NCBI GenBank assembly: GCA_025964065.1
Contig: JAOPZO010000059.1
Location: 1-5,078, forward strand
Origin: Solirubrobacterales bacterium
Lineage (GTDB): Bacteria > Actinomycetota > Thermoleophilia > Solirubrobacterales > Solirubrobacteraceae
Reading direction: 5' to 3'
DNA: 5,078 nt
Shown here piece by piece: positions 1-5,078 of the stretch. Position 1 is the stretch's first letter, and the number at the start of each line of letters is the position of its first letter. The translations under genes and the position numbers were made by a program. The notes beneath the pieces are model-generated. The model had not been told where the DNA came from and ran no database searches. It saw nothing but the letters and a program-made list of their open reading frames with translations.

Positions 1-445
1 GGACCTTCGAGGGGCGGTAGGAACGGCGCTCGGCAGCGGTGGAAATCGCGAGGTCGAGGCGCCGATTGACCTGCCGCAGGCGGCCGCCGGAGACTGCGCG
101 AGTTCCGGATGGCAGCTCGCCGAAGGCGGCGTGGCAGAACTGGACGGACACCAGATCCGCCTTGCCGGGGTAGACCGCTCCCATGGTGTGGACGAGATCG
201 ACGTTCAACCGGGTGACGGCCGCGGCCGCGGCCGCGTAGAAGCTCGAGAAGAACAGCGGGACGGGGCGCTGCGGCACCGGCACACGCGTCCACGGGATCG
301 TCCCGCGGAGGTCCTCGGCGATGCCCGCCGCCACGAGATGGAAGTCGACGCGATCGCTGGTCCGCCGCACGAGCTCGGCCAGCGAGCGCTCCATGCCGCC
401 CTGGTCGTGGATGTTGTGGGCGACGAGCGCAACCTTCACGCTCAT
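1..445 (-). CDS. GT4-type glycosyltransferase, N-terminal part (3' end outside window)
   Basis: Reading the minus strand from the ATG at 445-443 gives 148 uninterrupted codons up to the window edge. The protein begins MSVKVALVAHNIHDQGGMER. This is the first beta-strand and glycine-rich loop of a GT-B fold glycosyltransferase of the GT4 group; GGMER at residues 16-20 matches the common G-GG-ER acceptor-side signature. Later landmarks are DLVHTMG (83-89) and VSVQFCHAAF (99-108), which sit where GT4 enzymes have the 'DvvH' strand and the segment after it. The donor-binding C-terminal half, with any EX7E motif, lies beyond position 1, so sugar and linkage cannot be inferred. The enzyme should be cytoplasmic; no signal peptide is visible. 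The Shine-Dalgarno region is weak, and an in-frame GTG at 439-437 (residue 3) is a possible alternative start. It is divergent from the glycosyltransferase at 479, suggesting a shared polysaccharide locus. Confidence 0.85.
   Translation of the reverse strand, partial: MSVKVALVAHNIHDQGGMERSLAELVRRTSDRVDFHLVAAGIAEDLRGTIPWTRVPVPQRPVPLFFSSFYAAAAAAVTRLNVDLVHTMGAVYPGKADLVSVQFCHAAFGELPSGTRAVSGGRLRQVNRRLDLAISTAAERRSYRPSKV
217..236. repeat. Short CGGCCG hexamer repeat encoding a poly-Ala stretch
   Basis: Three tandem CGGCCG units followed by CG lie inside the minus-strand glycosyltransferase. On the coding strand they read as alternating GCG/GCC codons for six alanines (residues 71-76), probably within a helix of the N-terminal domain. 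This is a simple, self-complementary, slippage-prone sequence with no sign of a separate function. Confidence 0.6.
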
Positions 446-478
446 CCGGCGCTGCTCGGCTCGCCCGGGAGACTCGTC
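446..478. promoter_or_regulatory. 33-bp divergent intergenic gap between two glycosyltransferase starts
   Basis: Only 33 bp separate the two outward-reading start codons (445 minus, 479 plus). There is not room for two complete sigma-70-type promoters, so at least one must sit inside the opposite coding region. On the minus strand, GATACT (493-488) resembles a -10 box at a plausible distance from the 445 start, but I see no convincing -35 at the usual spacing. For the plus strand I find no good -10/-35 pair. The regulatory role follows from the gene layout; no clear motif supports it. Confidence 0.4.
467..472 (+). promoter_or_regulatory. Ribosome binding site GGGAGA for the 479 start
   Basis: GGGAGA ends six bases before the ATG at 479. 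It supports that start over the upstream in-frame start at 131, which would force the first 116 codons to lie antisense to the N-terminus of another glycosyltransferase. Confidence 0.65.
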
Positions 479-1585
479 ATGCGCGGCAGTATCGTCGGCC
501 CGGTGGCCAAAAGCACACGCTCGACGCTCCTGGCCGTGGCCAGCCAAGGACCCGGCTCAGGTGACGAGCGGCGACTCGTGGCGCTGCTCGACGGTCTGGA
601 CGTCGAGCTGTGGCCGTTCGACCGCTCGTCGAAGGTGCGGGCAGCTTGGGCACTCTTCCTCCGTCTGCTTCACGCTCCTCCCGAGCTGCTCGTGATCGAG
701 GGGACCGGGCTCGGCGCCTGTCTTCCCGCCCTCGCGGCCGGTTCCCTGCGGAGGGTGCCGTTCGTGGTCTCCAGTGGAGACGCGGTCGGCCCGTTCTTCC
801 GGCTGCGCGGCCGCGCGGCGGGGCTGGTCGGGGGGCTCTACGAGCGATGGCTTTGCCGCTGCTGCGCCGGTTACATCGGGTGGACGCCGTACCTGGTTGG
901 CCGTGCCCTGACGTTCGGTGCTCCGCGCGCGATGACCGCCGAGAACTGGGCAGACCTTCACTTCGATGCGATGGAGCGCGTCAGGGTGCGGAACTCATTG
1001 GCAGTTCCCCACGATGCGGTCGTCTTCGGCATCGTCGGGTCGCTCACCTGGTCCGCCGAGCGGGACTACTGCTATGGCCTTGAGCTGATCCGGGCTATCG
1101 CCCGAACGACACGGCCGGACGTGCGGGTGCTCATCGTCGGCGACGGAGACGGACGCGAGCGGCTCGAGGCTGCAAGTGGCGGAGATCCGAGGATCATCTT
1201 CACCGGTCGAGTCGATCGAACGGAGGTCGGTGGTCTTCTCAGCGCTATGGATGTCGGCAGCCTGCCGCAGTCCCGCGACGGGGTTGGGATGTTTCGGTAC
1301 ACCACGAAGCTCAGTGAATACCTCGCCGCAGATCTCCTGGTGGCTACCGGTCGACTGCCCTTCGCCTATGACCTGTCGGATGCGCGCGTCCTCCGTCTAC
1401 CTGGCGACGCACCCTGGGAGGAGACCTACATCGAGTCGCTCTCTCGGCTGATGGACTCCGCGTTGCCCTCCTCGCGCGGACTGACGACTACGCTCCGCGC
1501 GTTCGATCGCGATCCCCAGCGCGAGCGGGTCGTGGCCTTCGTCAACGACATCTTGGAAGAGACCCGTGCCCGAAAGCCGCAATGA
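479..1585 (+). CDS. GT4-like glycosyltransferase (368 aa)
   Basis: This is probably a GT-B fold glycosyltransferase adding a sugar in surface-polysaccharide or glycolipid assembly. The N-terminal domain starts with the strand STLLAVAS (15-22) followed by QGPGSGDERR (23-32). An acceptor-side segment, VPFVVSSGDAVGPFF (93-107), follows. The C-terminal donor domain has the typical order VVFGIVGSLTW (181-191), RVLIVGDGDGRERLE (216-230), RIIFTGRVDRTEV (238-250) and MFRYTTKLSEYLAADLLVAT (271-290). That last segment matches the '(P/T)TKLxEYLA' signature of many GT4 enzymes. The second Glu of EX7E is present (E280), but the position eight residues earlier is Phe272, so the classical pair is incomplete. 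About 370 residues is a normal family length. The ATG at 479 is chosen because of the GGGAGA site and because upstream residues are a shadow of the opposite gene. The stop overlaps the methyltransferase by 20 bp, implying cotranscription. No signal peptide is seen; donor and acceptor are unknown. Confidence 0.85.
   Translation: MRGSIVGPVAKSTRSTLLAVASQGPGSGDERRLVALLDGLDVELWPFDRSSKVRAAWALFLRLLHAPPELLVIEGTGLGACLPALAAGSLRRVPFVVSSGDAVGPFFRLRGRAAGLVGGLYERWLCRCCAGYIGWTPYLVGRALTFGAPRAMTAENWADLHFDAMERVRVRNSLAVPHDAVVFGIVGSLTWSAERDYCYGLELIRAIARTTRPDVRVLIVGDGDGRERLEAASGGDPRIIFTGRVDRTEVGGLLSAMDVGSLPQSRDGVGMFRYTTKLSEYLAADLLVATGRLPFAYDLSDARVLRLPGDAPWEETYIESLSRLMDSALPSSRGLTTTLRAFDRDPQRERVVAFVNDILEETRARKPQ
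1555..1562 (+). promoter_or_regulatory. Ribosome binding site GGAAGAGA deciding the GTG start at 1566
   Basis: GGAAGAGA lies inside the last codons of the upstream glycosyltransferase, three bases before GTG 1566. It favours this GTG over the in-frame ATG at 1599 (codon 12), which has no comparable site. Placing the site within the preceding gene suggests translational coupling of the pair. Confidence 0.6.
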
Positions 1586-2273
1586 GTACTGCATCAGGAT
1601 GATTCCGTCGGGAACCAGCTCGGTGCTCGACATCGGATGCGGCGAGGGCGCCGTCCTCGGCGGACTGCCCACGGTCGAGAAGCGCGTCGGCGTGGACATG
1701 GACGCCGAGCTGATCGCTAACGCTGAGCGGTTCGTCACGGGCTGCACGTTCCTCGTCGTGGACGGTGGAGCGCTTCCGTTCGCGGACTCGAGCTTCGAAG
1801 CCGTGGTTCTGTCCGAGGTGCTCGAGCACGTCGGAAACGGAAACAAAGTGCGCGTCGTGGACGAAGCGCTGCGCGTCCTGCGGCCGGGGGGAAGGCTGAT
1901 CATCACCTCGCCCCATCGTGGGCCGCTCTCTCGCCTGGACCCACTCGACTTCAAACGCTCGACGCCACGGGCCTACGGGCTCTATAGGAAGTGGCGAGAG
2001 GGGGCGCCGAAGACCGCTCCAGATGTCGGGCATGTCCCTCTCACCGTCAGCGAGATCGAAGCGCTTCTGCAGGGCCGTTGCAAGGTCGTCGACCTGACGC
2101 TCAGCGGGTTGCTCTCACCCGTGATGGCGTGGGTGATGGTGGCGCTGATGTTCGCGAAGCGCTCCGAGGCGCTGCGGTTCCGCTGGGCGCGCATCCAGGA
2201 CGCCGAGCAGAGCCTTCCCGCCCCGCGCTTCGCCGCGCACGTCGTGCGCATGACCGCCGTGCTCAGCGGCTGA
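1566..2273 (+). CDS. Class I SAM-dependent methyltransferase (Methyltransf_11-like, 235 aa)
   Basis: This is a small SAM-dependent methyltransferase of Rossmann fold. Motif I is VLDIGCGEGAV (20-30), the SAM-binding glycine loop. The acidic residue after strand 2 is in VGVDMDAE (41-48). The segment DGGALPFADSSFEAVVLSEV (66-85), followed by LEHV, is the classic motif II region of the Methyltransf_11 family, and LRPGGRLIITSPH (105-117) is motif III. The C-terminal part, GHVPLTVSEIEALL (155-168), is the usual family region where the protein turns to its substrate cap. Residues 182-197 (LLSPVMAWVMVALMFA) are strongly hydrophobic and may dock on the membrane or a lipid-linked substrate. Start is GTG at 1566. 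It overlaps the upstream glycosyltransferase by 20 bp, so it likely methylates a sugar or glycolipid made by that enzyme; this is inferred from context. Substrate and acceptor atom cannot be read from the sequence. Confidence 0.88.
   Translation: MPESRNEYCIRMIPSGTSSVLDIGCGEGAVLGGLPTVEKRVGVDMDAELIANAERFVTGCTFLVVDGGALPFADSSFEAVVLSEVLEHVGNGNKVRVVDEALRVLRPGGRLIITSPHRGPLSRLDPLDFKRSTPRAYGLYRKWREGAPKTAPDVGHVPLTVSEIEALLQGRCKVVDLTLSGLLSPVMAWVMVALMFAKRSEALRFRWARIQDAEQSLPAPRFAAHVVRMTAVLSG
2263..2273. other. Convergent tail-to-tail overlap of two coding regions
   Basis: The plus-strand methyltransferase stops with TGA at 2271-2273, while the minus-strand glycosyltransferase stops with TGA at 2265-2263. 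Their last codons therefore overlap by 11 bp and there is no intergenic space. No inverted repeat followed by a T-run is evident here, so termination of each transcript must happen inside the opposite gene or be Rho-dependent. Confidence 0.8.
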
Positions 2274-3405
2274 CCGTGGGCAGGAGGCGCTCGAGGATCG
2301 CCGTGCACGAGCTCGTCCAGTTCAGCCGGTCCTCGTAGGTCGCGTAGGAGCTGGCCGCGAGGGCGCCGTAGGCCGCGGGATCGCGCAGCCAGGCGACGAT
2401 GCGGTCCGCGTAGTCGGCGGCGGTGGCATCGGGGGCGAGCAGGTGGCCGTTCTCCCCTTCGATGACCGCGCCGGGAATGCCGCCGACGCGGGCGGCGAGG
2501 CACGGCACGGCGTGGGCGTTGCCCTCGGCGATCGCGATGCCGAAGCACTCCGCGCGAGAGGGCAGCAGCACGAAGTGGGCACCGGCCAGCAGCTCGGAGA
2601 GCTGCTGCCTCCCGCGCAGGGTGCGCTTGTCGACGAACCCGACGTGCTCGGCGAACGCTGGCAGTGCTTCTCCGCTCGGCCGTGCTCCGACCAGCGTGAG
2701 CCGCACGTCGACGCCCCGGCACATGAGCTCCCGGGCGATCTGCACGCAGAGGGCGCCGCGCTTGCGCTCCCAGTCGGCGCCGATCCAGACGAGCCGGCAG
2801 ACGGACGGATCGCGGGCGGCGACCGCGCGCGTGGCGGAGAACCCGGCGGGCGGCTCGAGGCTCGCGCCGAAGGGCGCGGGCAGGATCCGGGCGGGGTCGG
2901 CGCCGAAGCTCCCGGTCGCCGACGCGGCCGCCCACGGGGAGGCGTAGGCGAGCACGCTCGCCGCCTGCATGGCGCGGCGCTCGGCCGCTCGACCGTTGCG
3001 CAGCTGGTGCGCCGGAAGCCGGGCGAGCTCCGGATAGGTCTCGGCGAGGTTGTCGATGGTCGCGTCGCACCACACGGCCACGGGCACGCCGACGTCCATG
3101 GCCGAGACCGGCAGCACGGAGGTCGCCATGACAGCGTCGACGCGCGCCGCCCGGATCGCCTGCTCGGCTTGGCGTCCGAACGCGCTGATCACCGCCGCGT
3201 CGAGGTCGTAGCGGTAGTTGCGTCCGAACCGCTTCGCCAACACGAACGCGCGGTAGCGCAGGGCCGCGGCCGGAACGTGCAGCGGACTCACGTCCACGAC
3301 CTCCACGCCCATCGCCTCAAGCGCGGCCTTGACGTGGAACGGGATGCCGGACCAGACCCCGATGTCGCCGGCGCTGCCGATCGAGACGAGCGCGATGCGG
3401 GTCAC
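2263..3405 (-). CDS. GT4 glycosyltransferase (380 aa), last gene of the minus-strand operon
   Basis: This is a GT4-type retaining glycosyltransferase, probably cytoplasmic or peripheral to the membrane. The N-terminus TRIALVSIGSAGDIGVWSGI (2-21), followed by PFHVKAAL, carries the first strand and acceptor-side loop, with SGIPFHV typical of a GT4 branch. In the donor domain are LVWIGADWERKRG (205-217), the phosphate-contacting G-DW-RK region, and RLTLVGA (235-241). ECFGIAIAE (286-294) is an intact EX7E motif (E286, E294). It is followed by GNAHAVPCLAARVGGIPGAV (295-314), the donor-nucleotide loop. The start is GTG at 3405, whose GTGA overlaps the stop of the upstream glycosyltransferase. The reading frame stays open upstream, but that extension is a shadow of the neighbour and is not part of this protein. 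No Shine-Dalgarno is obvious, so reinitiation after the upstream stop is likely. Sugar specificity is unknown. Confidence 0.9.
   Translation of the reverse strand: MTRIALVSIGSAGDIGVWSGIPFHVKAALEAMGVEVVDVSPLHVPAAALRYRAFVLAKRFGRNYRYDLDAAVISAFGRQAEQAIRAARVDAVMATSVLPVSAMDVGVPVAVWCDATIDNLAETYPELARLPAHQLRNGRAAERRAMQAASVLAYASPWAAASATGSFGADPARILPAPFGASLEPPAGFSATRAVAARDPSVCRLVWIGADWERKRGALCVQIARELMCRGVDVRLTLVGARPSGEALPAFAEHVGFVDKRTLRGRQQLSELLAGAHFVLLPSRAECFGIAIAEGNAHAVPCLAARVGGIPGAVIEGENGHLLAPDATAADYADRIVAWLRDPAAYGALAASSYATYEDRLNWTSSCTAILERLLPTVSR
3402..3405 (-). other. GTGA start/stop overlap (translational coupling)
   Basis: On the minus strand, GTGA contains both the GTG start of the 380-residue glycosyltransferase and the TGA stop of the 407-residue one. 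This four-base overlap is a common sign of coupled translation. It also explains why no ribosome binding site is visible before the GTG. Confidence 0.75.
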
Positions 3406-4625
3406 GCGCGCAGCGCCGCGTCGTACAGGGCCACGAGCGTCGCGGCGTGCCGCGAGGGGGCGACGAGGCCGTCGACCGCCGCATGCTGCGGCGCGCTCAA
3501 GCGCCTGGAGGGCGGATCCTCGAGCACCGCGGTGAGCTCCCGGGCCAGTGCGGCGATGTCGCCGGGCGCCACGGCGACGGCGCCGTGCTCCGGGGTGGCC
3601 CAGTCGGCGATCCCGCCGCTGCGGTACGCGACGACCGGCGTGCCCGTGAGCAGCGCCTCCGGTCCGACCATCCCGAAGGTCTCCGGCCACACCGACGGGA
3701 CCGCCACCACGGCGGCTGCCGCTGCCGCCGCCGCGAGCTCCGCCTGGCTCAGGGCGCCGAGGAAGTGCACGCGGTCCGAGATGCCGAGCCGCTCGGCAAG
3801 CGCACGCAGGCCGGGCTCGCTCGGTCCCTCGCCGGCGAGCTGGACCTCGTGCGACACGGCGATCCGGCTCGAGGCGTGCAGGAGGTCCTCGAACCCCTTG
3901 AGCACCGTGAGCCGCCCGGCCGCCAGCACGACCGGGACGCCGCCCGCCGGGGGCGCCGGGGGCGCCCGGCGCACCGGGATTGCCGGGGGGATGACCGTGA
4001 TCCGGTGCTCGGCGATCCCGTCGCCGACGAGCATCCGGCGCTGCCAGTGGCTCGGCGCGACGACGCCGTCGCAGCGCGCCAGCAGCCGCAGGGTCCAGGC
4101 GGTCTCGGCGAGGCCGAGGACGAACCCCGGGAGGCCGTAGGCGACCTCGTTCGCGGTGCTCCCGCACCCGAGCCGGCGGTAGCCCTGGGACAGGCACCCG
4201 CCGCCCACGGCACGCTCGCAGAGCTTCCGCGTGCCGTACTGGAAGCGCGCGCCGTTCGGGCAGACGGGGACGTGGCAGGTGGCGAACAGCGGCAGGCGCC
4301 GTGCGAGATAGGCGAGGAGCAGGGGACCCGACCACAGGTGCAGGTGGACGGCGTCCGCGCGCTCGACCTCGAGGAAGCGCCCGAGCGCGCGCAGCTCGCT
4401 GAGCATCGCGCGACTCGGACGGGCCCCGAACAGGCCGGGCGCGCGGTGCTCGACCGCGAAGACCTCGCGCGTCCGCGCCGTGAGCCCGGCGCACTGGCCG
4501 TGGACGAGCAGCACCTCGAAGCCGGCGGAGAGGAGCGCCTGCGCCTCGACGCGCATGGACGTCTGCGAGCCCCCGAGGCCGTCGGGGCTCTCGTGGACGA
4601 AGACGATGCGGCGGGCTGCTGGCAT
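3402..4625 (-). CDS. GT4 glycosyltransferase with N-domain cysteine cluster (407 aa)
   Basis: This is a full-length GT4-type retaining glycosyltransferase. The N-terminal domain opens with RIVFVHESPDGLGGSQTSMR (6-25), the first strand plus GG loop, and DAVHLHLWSG (91-100) is the 'DvvHlH' strand. Next come five cysteines, C117, C122, C136, C144 and C154, around TCHVPVCPNG (116-125). This resembles the HD-x-CP-x-C-x-C segment of one GT4 branch, which may bind a metal. The inter-domain linker is Pro-rich (RRAPPAPPAGG, 219-229). The donor domain has VVLAAGRLTVLKGFEDLL (232-249), VQLAGEGPSEPGLRALA (261-277), RVHFLGALSQAEL (285-297), an eight-Ala helix (298-305) and an intact EX7E, ETFGMVGPE (E315, E323). 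Start is ATG 4625, two bases after the stop of the PAP2 gene; GAGG abuts the ATG, so coupling is likely. The stop overlaps the next glycosyltransferase start by 4 bp. The product is probably a polysaccharide or glycolipid sugar linkage, but donor and acceptor are unknown. Confidence 0.92.
   Translation of the reverse strand: MPAARRIVFVHESPDGLGGSQTSMRVEAQALLSAGFEVLLVHGQCAGLTARTREVFAVEHRAPGLFGARPSRAMLSELRALGRFLEVERADAVHLHLWSGPLLLAYLARRLPLFATCHVPVCPNGARFQYGTRKLCERAVGGGCLSQGYRRLGCGSTANEVAYGLPGFVLGLAETAWTLRLLARCDGVVAPSHWQRRMLVGDGIAEHRITVIPPAIPVRRAPPAPPAGGVPVVLAAGRLTVLKGFEDLLHASSRIAVSHEVQLAGEGPSEPGLRALAERLGISDRVHFLGALSQAELAAAAAAAAVVAVPSVWPETFGMVGPEALLTGTPVVAYRSGGIADWATPEHGAVAVAPGDIAALARELTAVLEDPPSRRLSAPQHAAVDGLVAPSRHAATLVALYDAALRA
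3711..3734 (-). repeat. GCN codon run encoding eight alanines
   Basis: Eight consecutive Ala codons (residues 298-305 of the 407-residue glycosyltransferase) form a short trinucleotide-like repeat. The position matches the helix that usually reads 'YAAADVFV' just before the PS-WxE-FG segment in GT4 enzymes, so it is a low-complexity version of a normal structural element. Slippage there would add or remove alanines while keeping frame. Confidence 0.6.
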
Positions 4626-4627
4626 CC

Positions 4628-5078
4628 TCAGTGGGCGCTCAGGCGCTGGTCGGCGAGCAGCACCAGGGCCAACCAGGTCAATCCGACGCCGTAGCCGGCG
4701 AGCAGCTCGCTGGGAACGTGCGCGCTCGAGAGCATCCTCGCCGGGCCCATGAGCACGATGAGCAGCGCGGATACGGCTACGACCTCCGGCCGGCCGTGGC
4801 GCCGGCCGAGCACCGCGAACACGCCGAATACGGACGCCGCATACGCCGCGTGGCTGCTCGGCAGCCCGTTAGCGGCATTGACTCCGAACAGCTCCCGGTG
4901 GAGGGGCGTGGGGTTGCCGAGCGCCTGGAGGGCGTCGCTCGCGACCACCGCCAGCGAGGAGGCCGCCACCAGTACCGCGGCCCTGGCGCCGACGTTATGG
5001 GCGACGATCGCGGCCGCGATCGCGACCGTGAGCATCGCCACCAGCGTGGTGCCGAGCTCGCCGAAGAAGGTTGCGAGC
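4628..5078 (-). CDS. PAP2-family membrane phosphatase, C-terminal 149 residues (5' end outside window)
   Basis: This is an integral-membrane phosphatase of the PAP2 (type 2 phosphatidic acid phosphatase) superfamily, which dephosphorylates lipid phosphates such as polyprenyl pyrophosphates. The frame is open to the window edge; the GTG at 5041 could be a start, but upstream residues LATFFGELGTTL look like the family's usual first visible helix, so the true start is probably outside. Numbering from the edge, GLPSSH (71-76) is the conserved PSxH motif 2. R114-x5-H120-x3-E124 (ARMLSSAHVPSE) is motif 3, with Glu where Asp is usual. Motif 1 (K-x6-RP) is degraded to QALGNPTP (51-58), with no Lys/Arg pair. 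About five hydrophobic segments are visible, at roughly 10-27, 33-49, 78-91, 99-113 and 126-142. It leads an operon with two glycosyltransferases, which suggests a role in lipid-carrier recycling or lipid-phosphate processing. The family call is firm, the substrate is not. Confidence 0.85.
   Translation of the reverse strand, partial: LATFFGELGTTLVAMLTVAIAAAIVAHNVGARAAVLVAASSLAVVASDALQALGNPTPLHRELFGVNAANGLPSSHAAYAASVFGVFAVLGRRHGRPEVVAVSALLIVLMGPARMLSSAHVPSELLAGYGVGLTWLALVLLADQRLSAH

Noticed and set aside
217..236. CGGCCG tandem repeat as an operator or regulatory palindrome
   Set aside because: It is in frame, encodes an Ala run, and sits well inside a coding region; the self-complementarity follows from alternating GCG/GCC codons.
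131..478. A 116-codon N-terminal extension of the plus-strand glycosyltransferase starting at 131
   Set aside because: The extension is Arg/Gly/His-rich with no domain features and lies antisense to a clear GT4 N-terminus on the minus strand. The ATG at 479 has a good ribosome binding site and begins a normal first beta-strand.
1982..3073. A 363-codon minus-strand frame across the convergent junction
   Set aside because: Its translation is Arg/Ala-rich without domains and overlaps both the methyltransferase and a well-supported glycosyltransferase in another frame.
3951..3967. Perfect inverted repeat GGGCGCC-ggg-GGCGCCC as a possible terminator
   Set aside because: It lies inside the 407-residue glycosyltransferase, encoding its Pro/Ala linker, and no T-run follows on either strand. 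It is better explained by GC-rich codons for Ala-Pro-Pro repeats.
2263..4494. A 743-codon minus-strand frame that looks like a fusion onto the 380-residue glycosyltransferase
   Set aside because: The part above 3405 is an Arg/Pro/Ala-rich shadow in another frame of the 407-residue glycosyltransferase. The real gene starts at GTG 3405 in a GTGA overlap.
2443..4694. Long plus-strand open frames (565 codons at 2443-4140 and 415 codons at 3447-4694) opposite the minus-strand glycosyltransferases
   Set aside because: Stop codons are rare in very GC-rich DNA, so long antisense frames arise by chance. Their translations are low-complexity Arg/Ala/Gly/His-rich without motifs, while the minus strand holds clear GT4 domains.

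Overview
This window is a compact, fully coding piece of a high-GC bacterial chromosome. It carries part of a surface-polysaccharide or glycolipid biosynthesis locus: four probable GT4/GT-B glycosyltransferases, one SAM-dependent methyltransferase and one PAP2-family membrane phosphatase. The strong G/C bias, Ala/Arg/Gly-rich proteins, two GTG starts and tightly overlapping genes suit an actinobacterium, possibly of a Thermoleophilia/Solirubrobacterales type. That taxonomic guess is inference only. I see no rRNA, tRNA, CRISPR array, insertion sequence or phage gene.

Layout. Positions 1-445 (minus) hold the N-terminal part of a GT4 glycosyltransferase that runs off the left edge. A 33-bp gap (446-478) separates its start from a divergent plus-strand pair: a glycosyltransferase (479-1585) and a class I methyltransferase (1566-2273), which overlap by 20 bp. 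The methyltransferase then meets a minus-strand operon tail to tail, with an 11-bp overlap of coding ends (2263-2273). That operon, read right to left, is a PAP2 phosphatase (4628-5078, N-terminus outside the window), a GT4 glycosyltransferase (3402-4625) and a second GT4 glycosyltransferase (2263-3405). Its junctions are a 2-bp gap and a 4-bp GTGA overlap, so it is almost certainly one transcript with coupled translation.

How the genes may work together (inference). Several cytoplasmic retaining-type glycosyltransferases would add sugars in turn to a lipid-linked or other acceptor. The methyltransferase could cap or decorate the product, and the PAP2 protein could recycle or dephosphorylate a polyprenyl or lipid phosphate carrier. 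No flippase, polymerase or initiating phosphoglycosyltransferase lies in the window, so the end product cannot be named.

Nothing here clearly amounts to an undescribed system. The points most worth a second look are the base-composition step between the plus-strand pair and the minus-strand operon, the altered active-site motifs of the PAP2 protein, the cysteine cluster in the 407-residue glycosyltransferase, and the extreme compaction of the divergent and convergent gene junctions.
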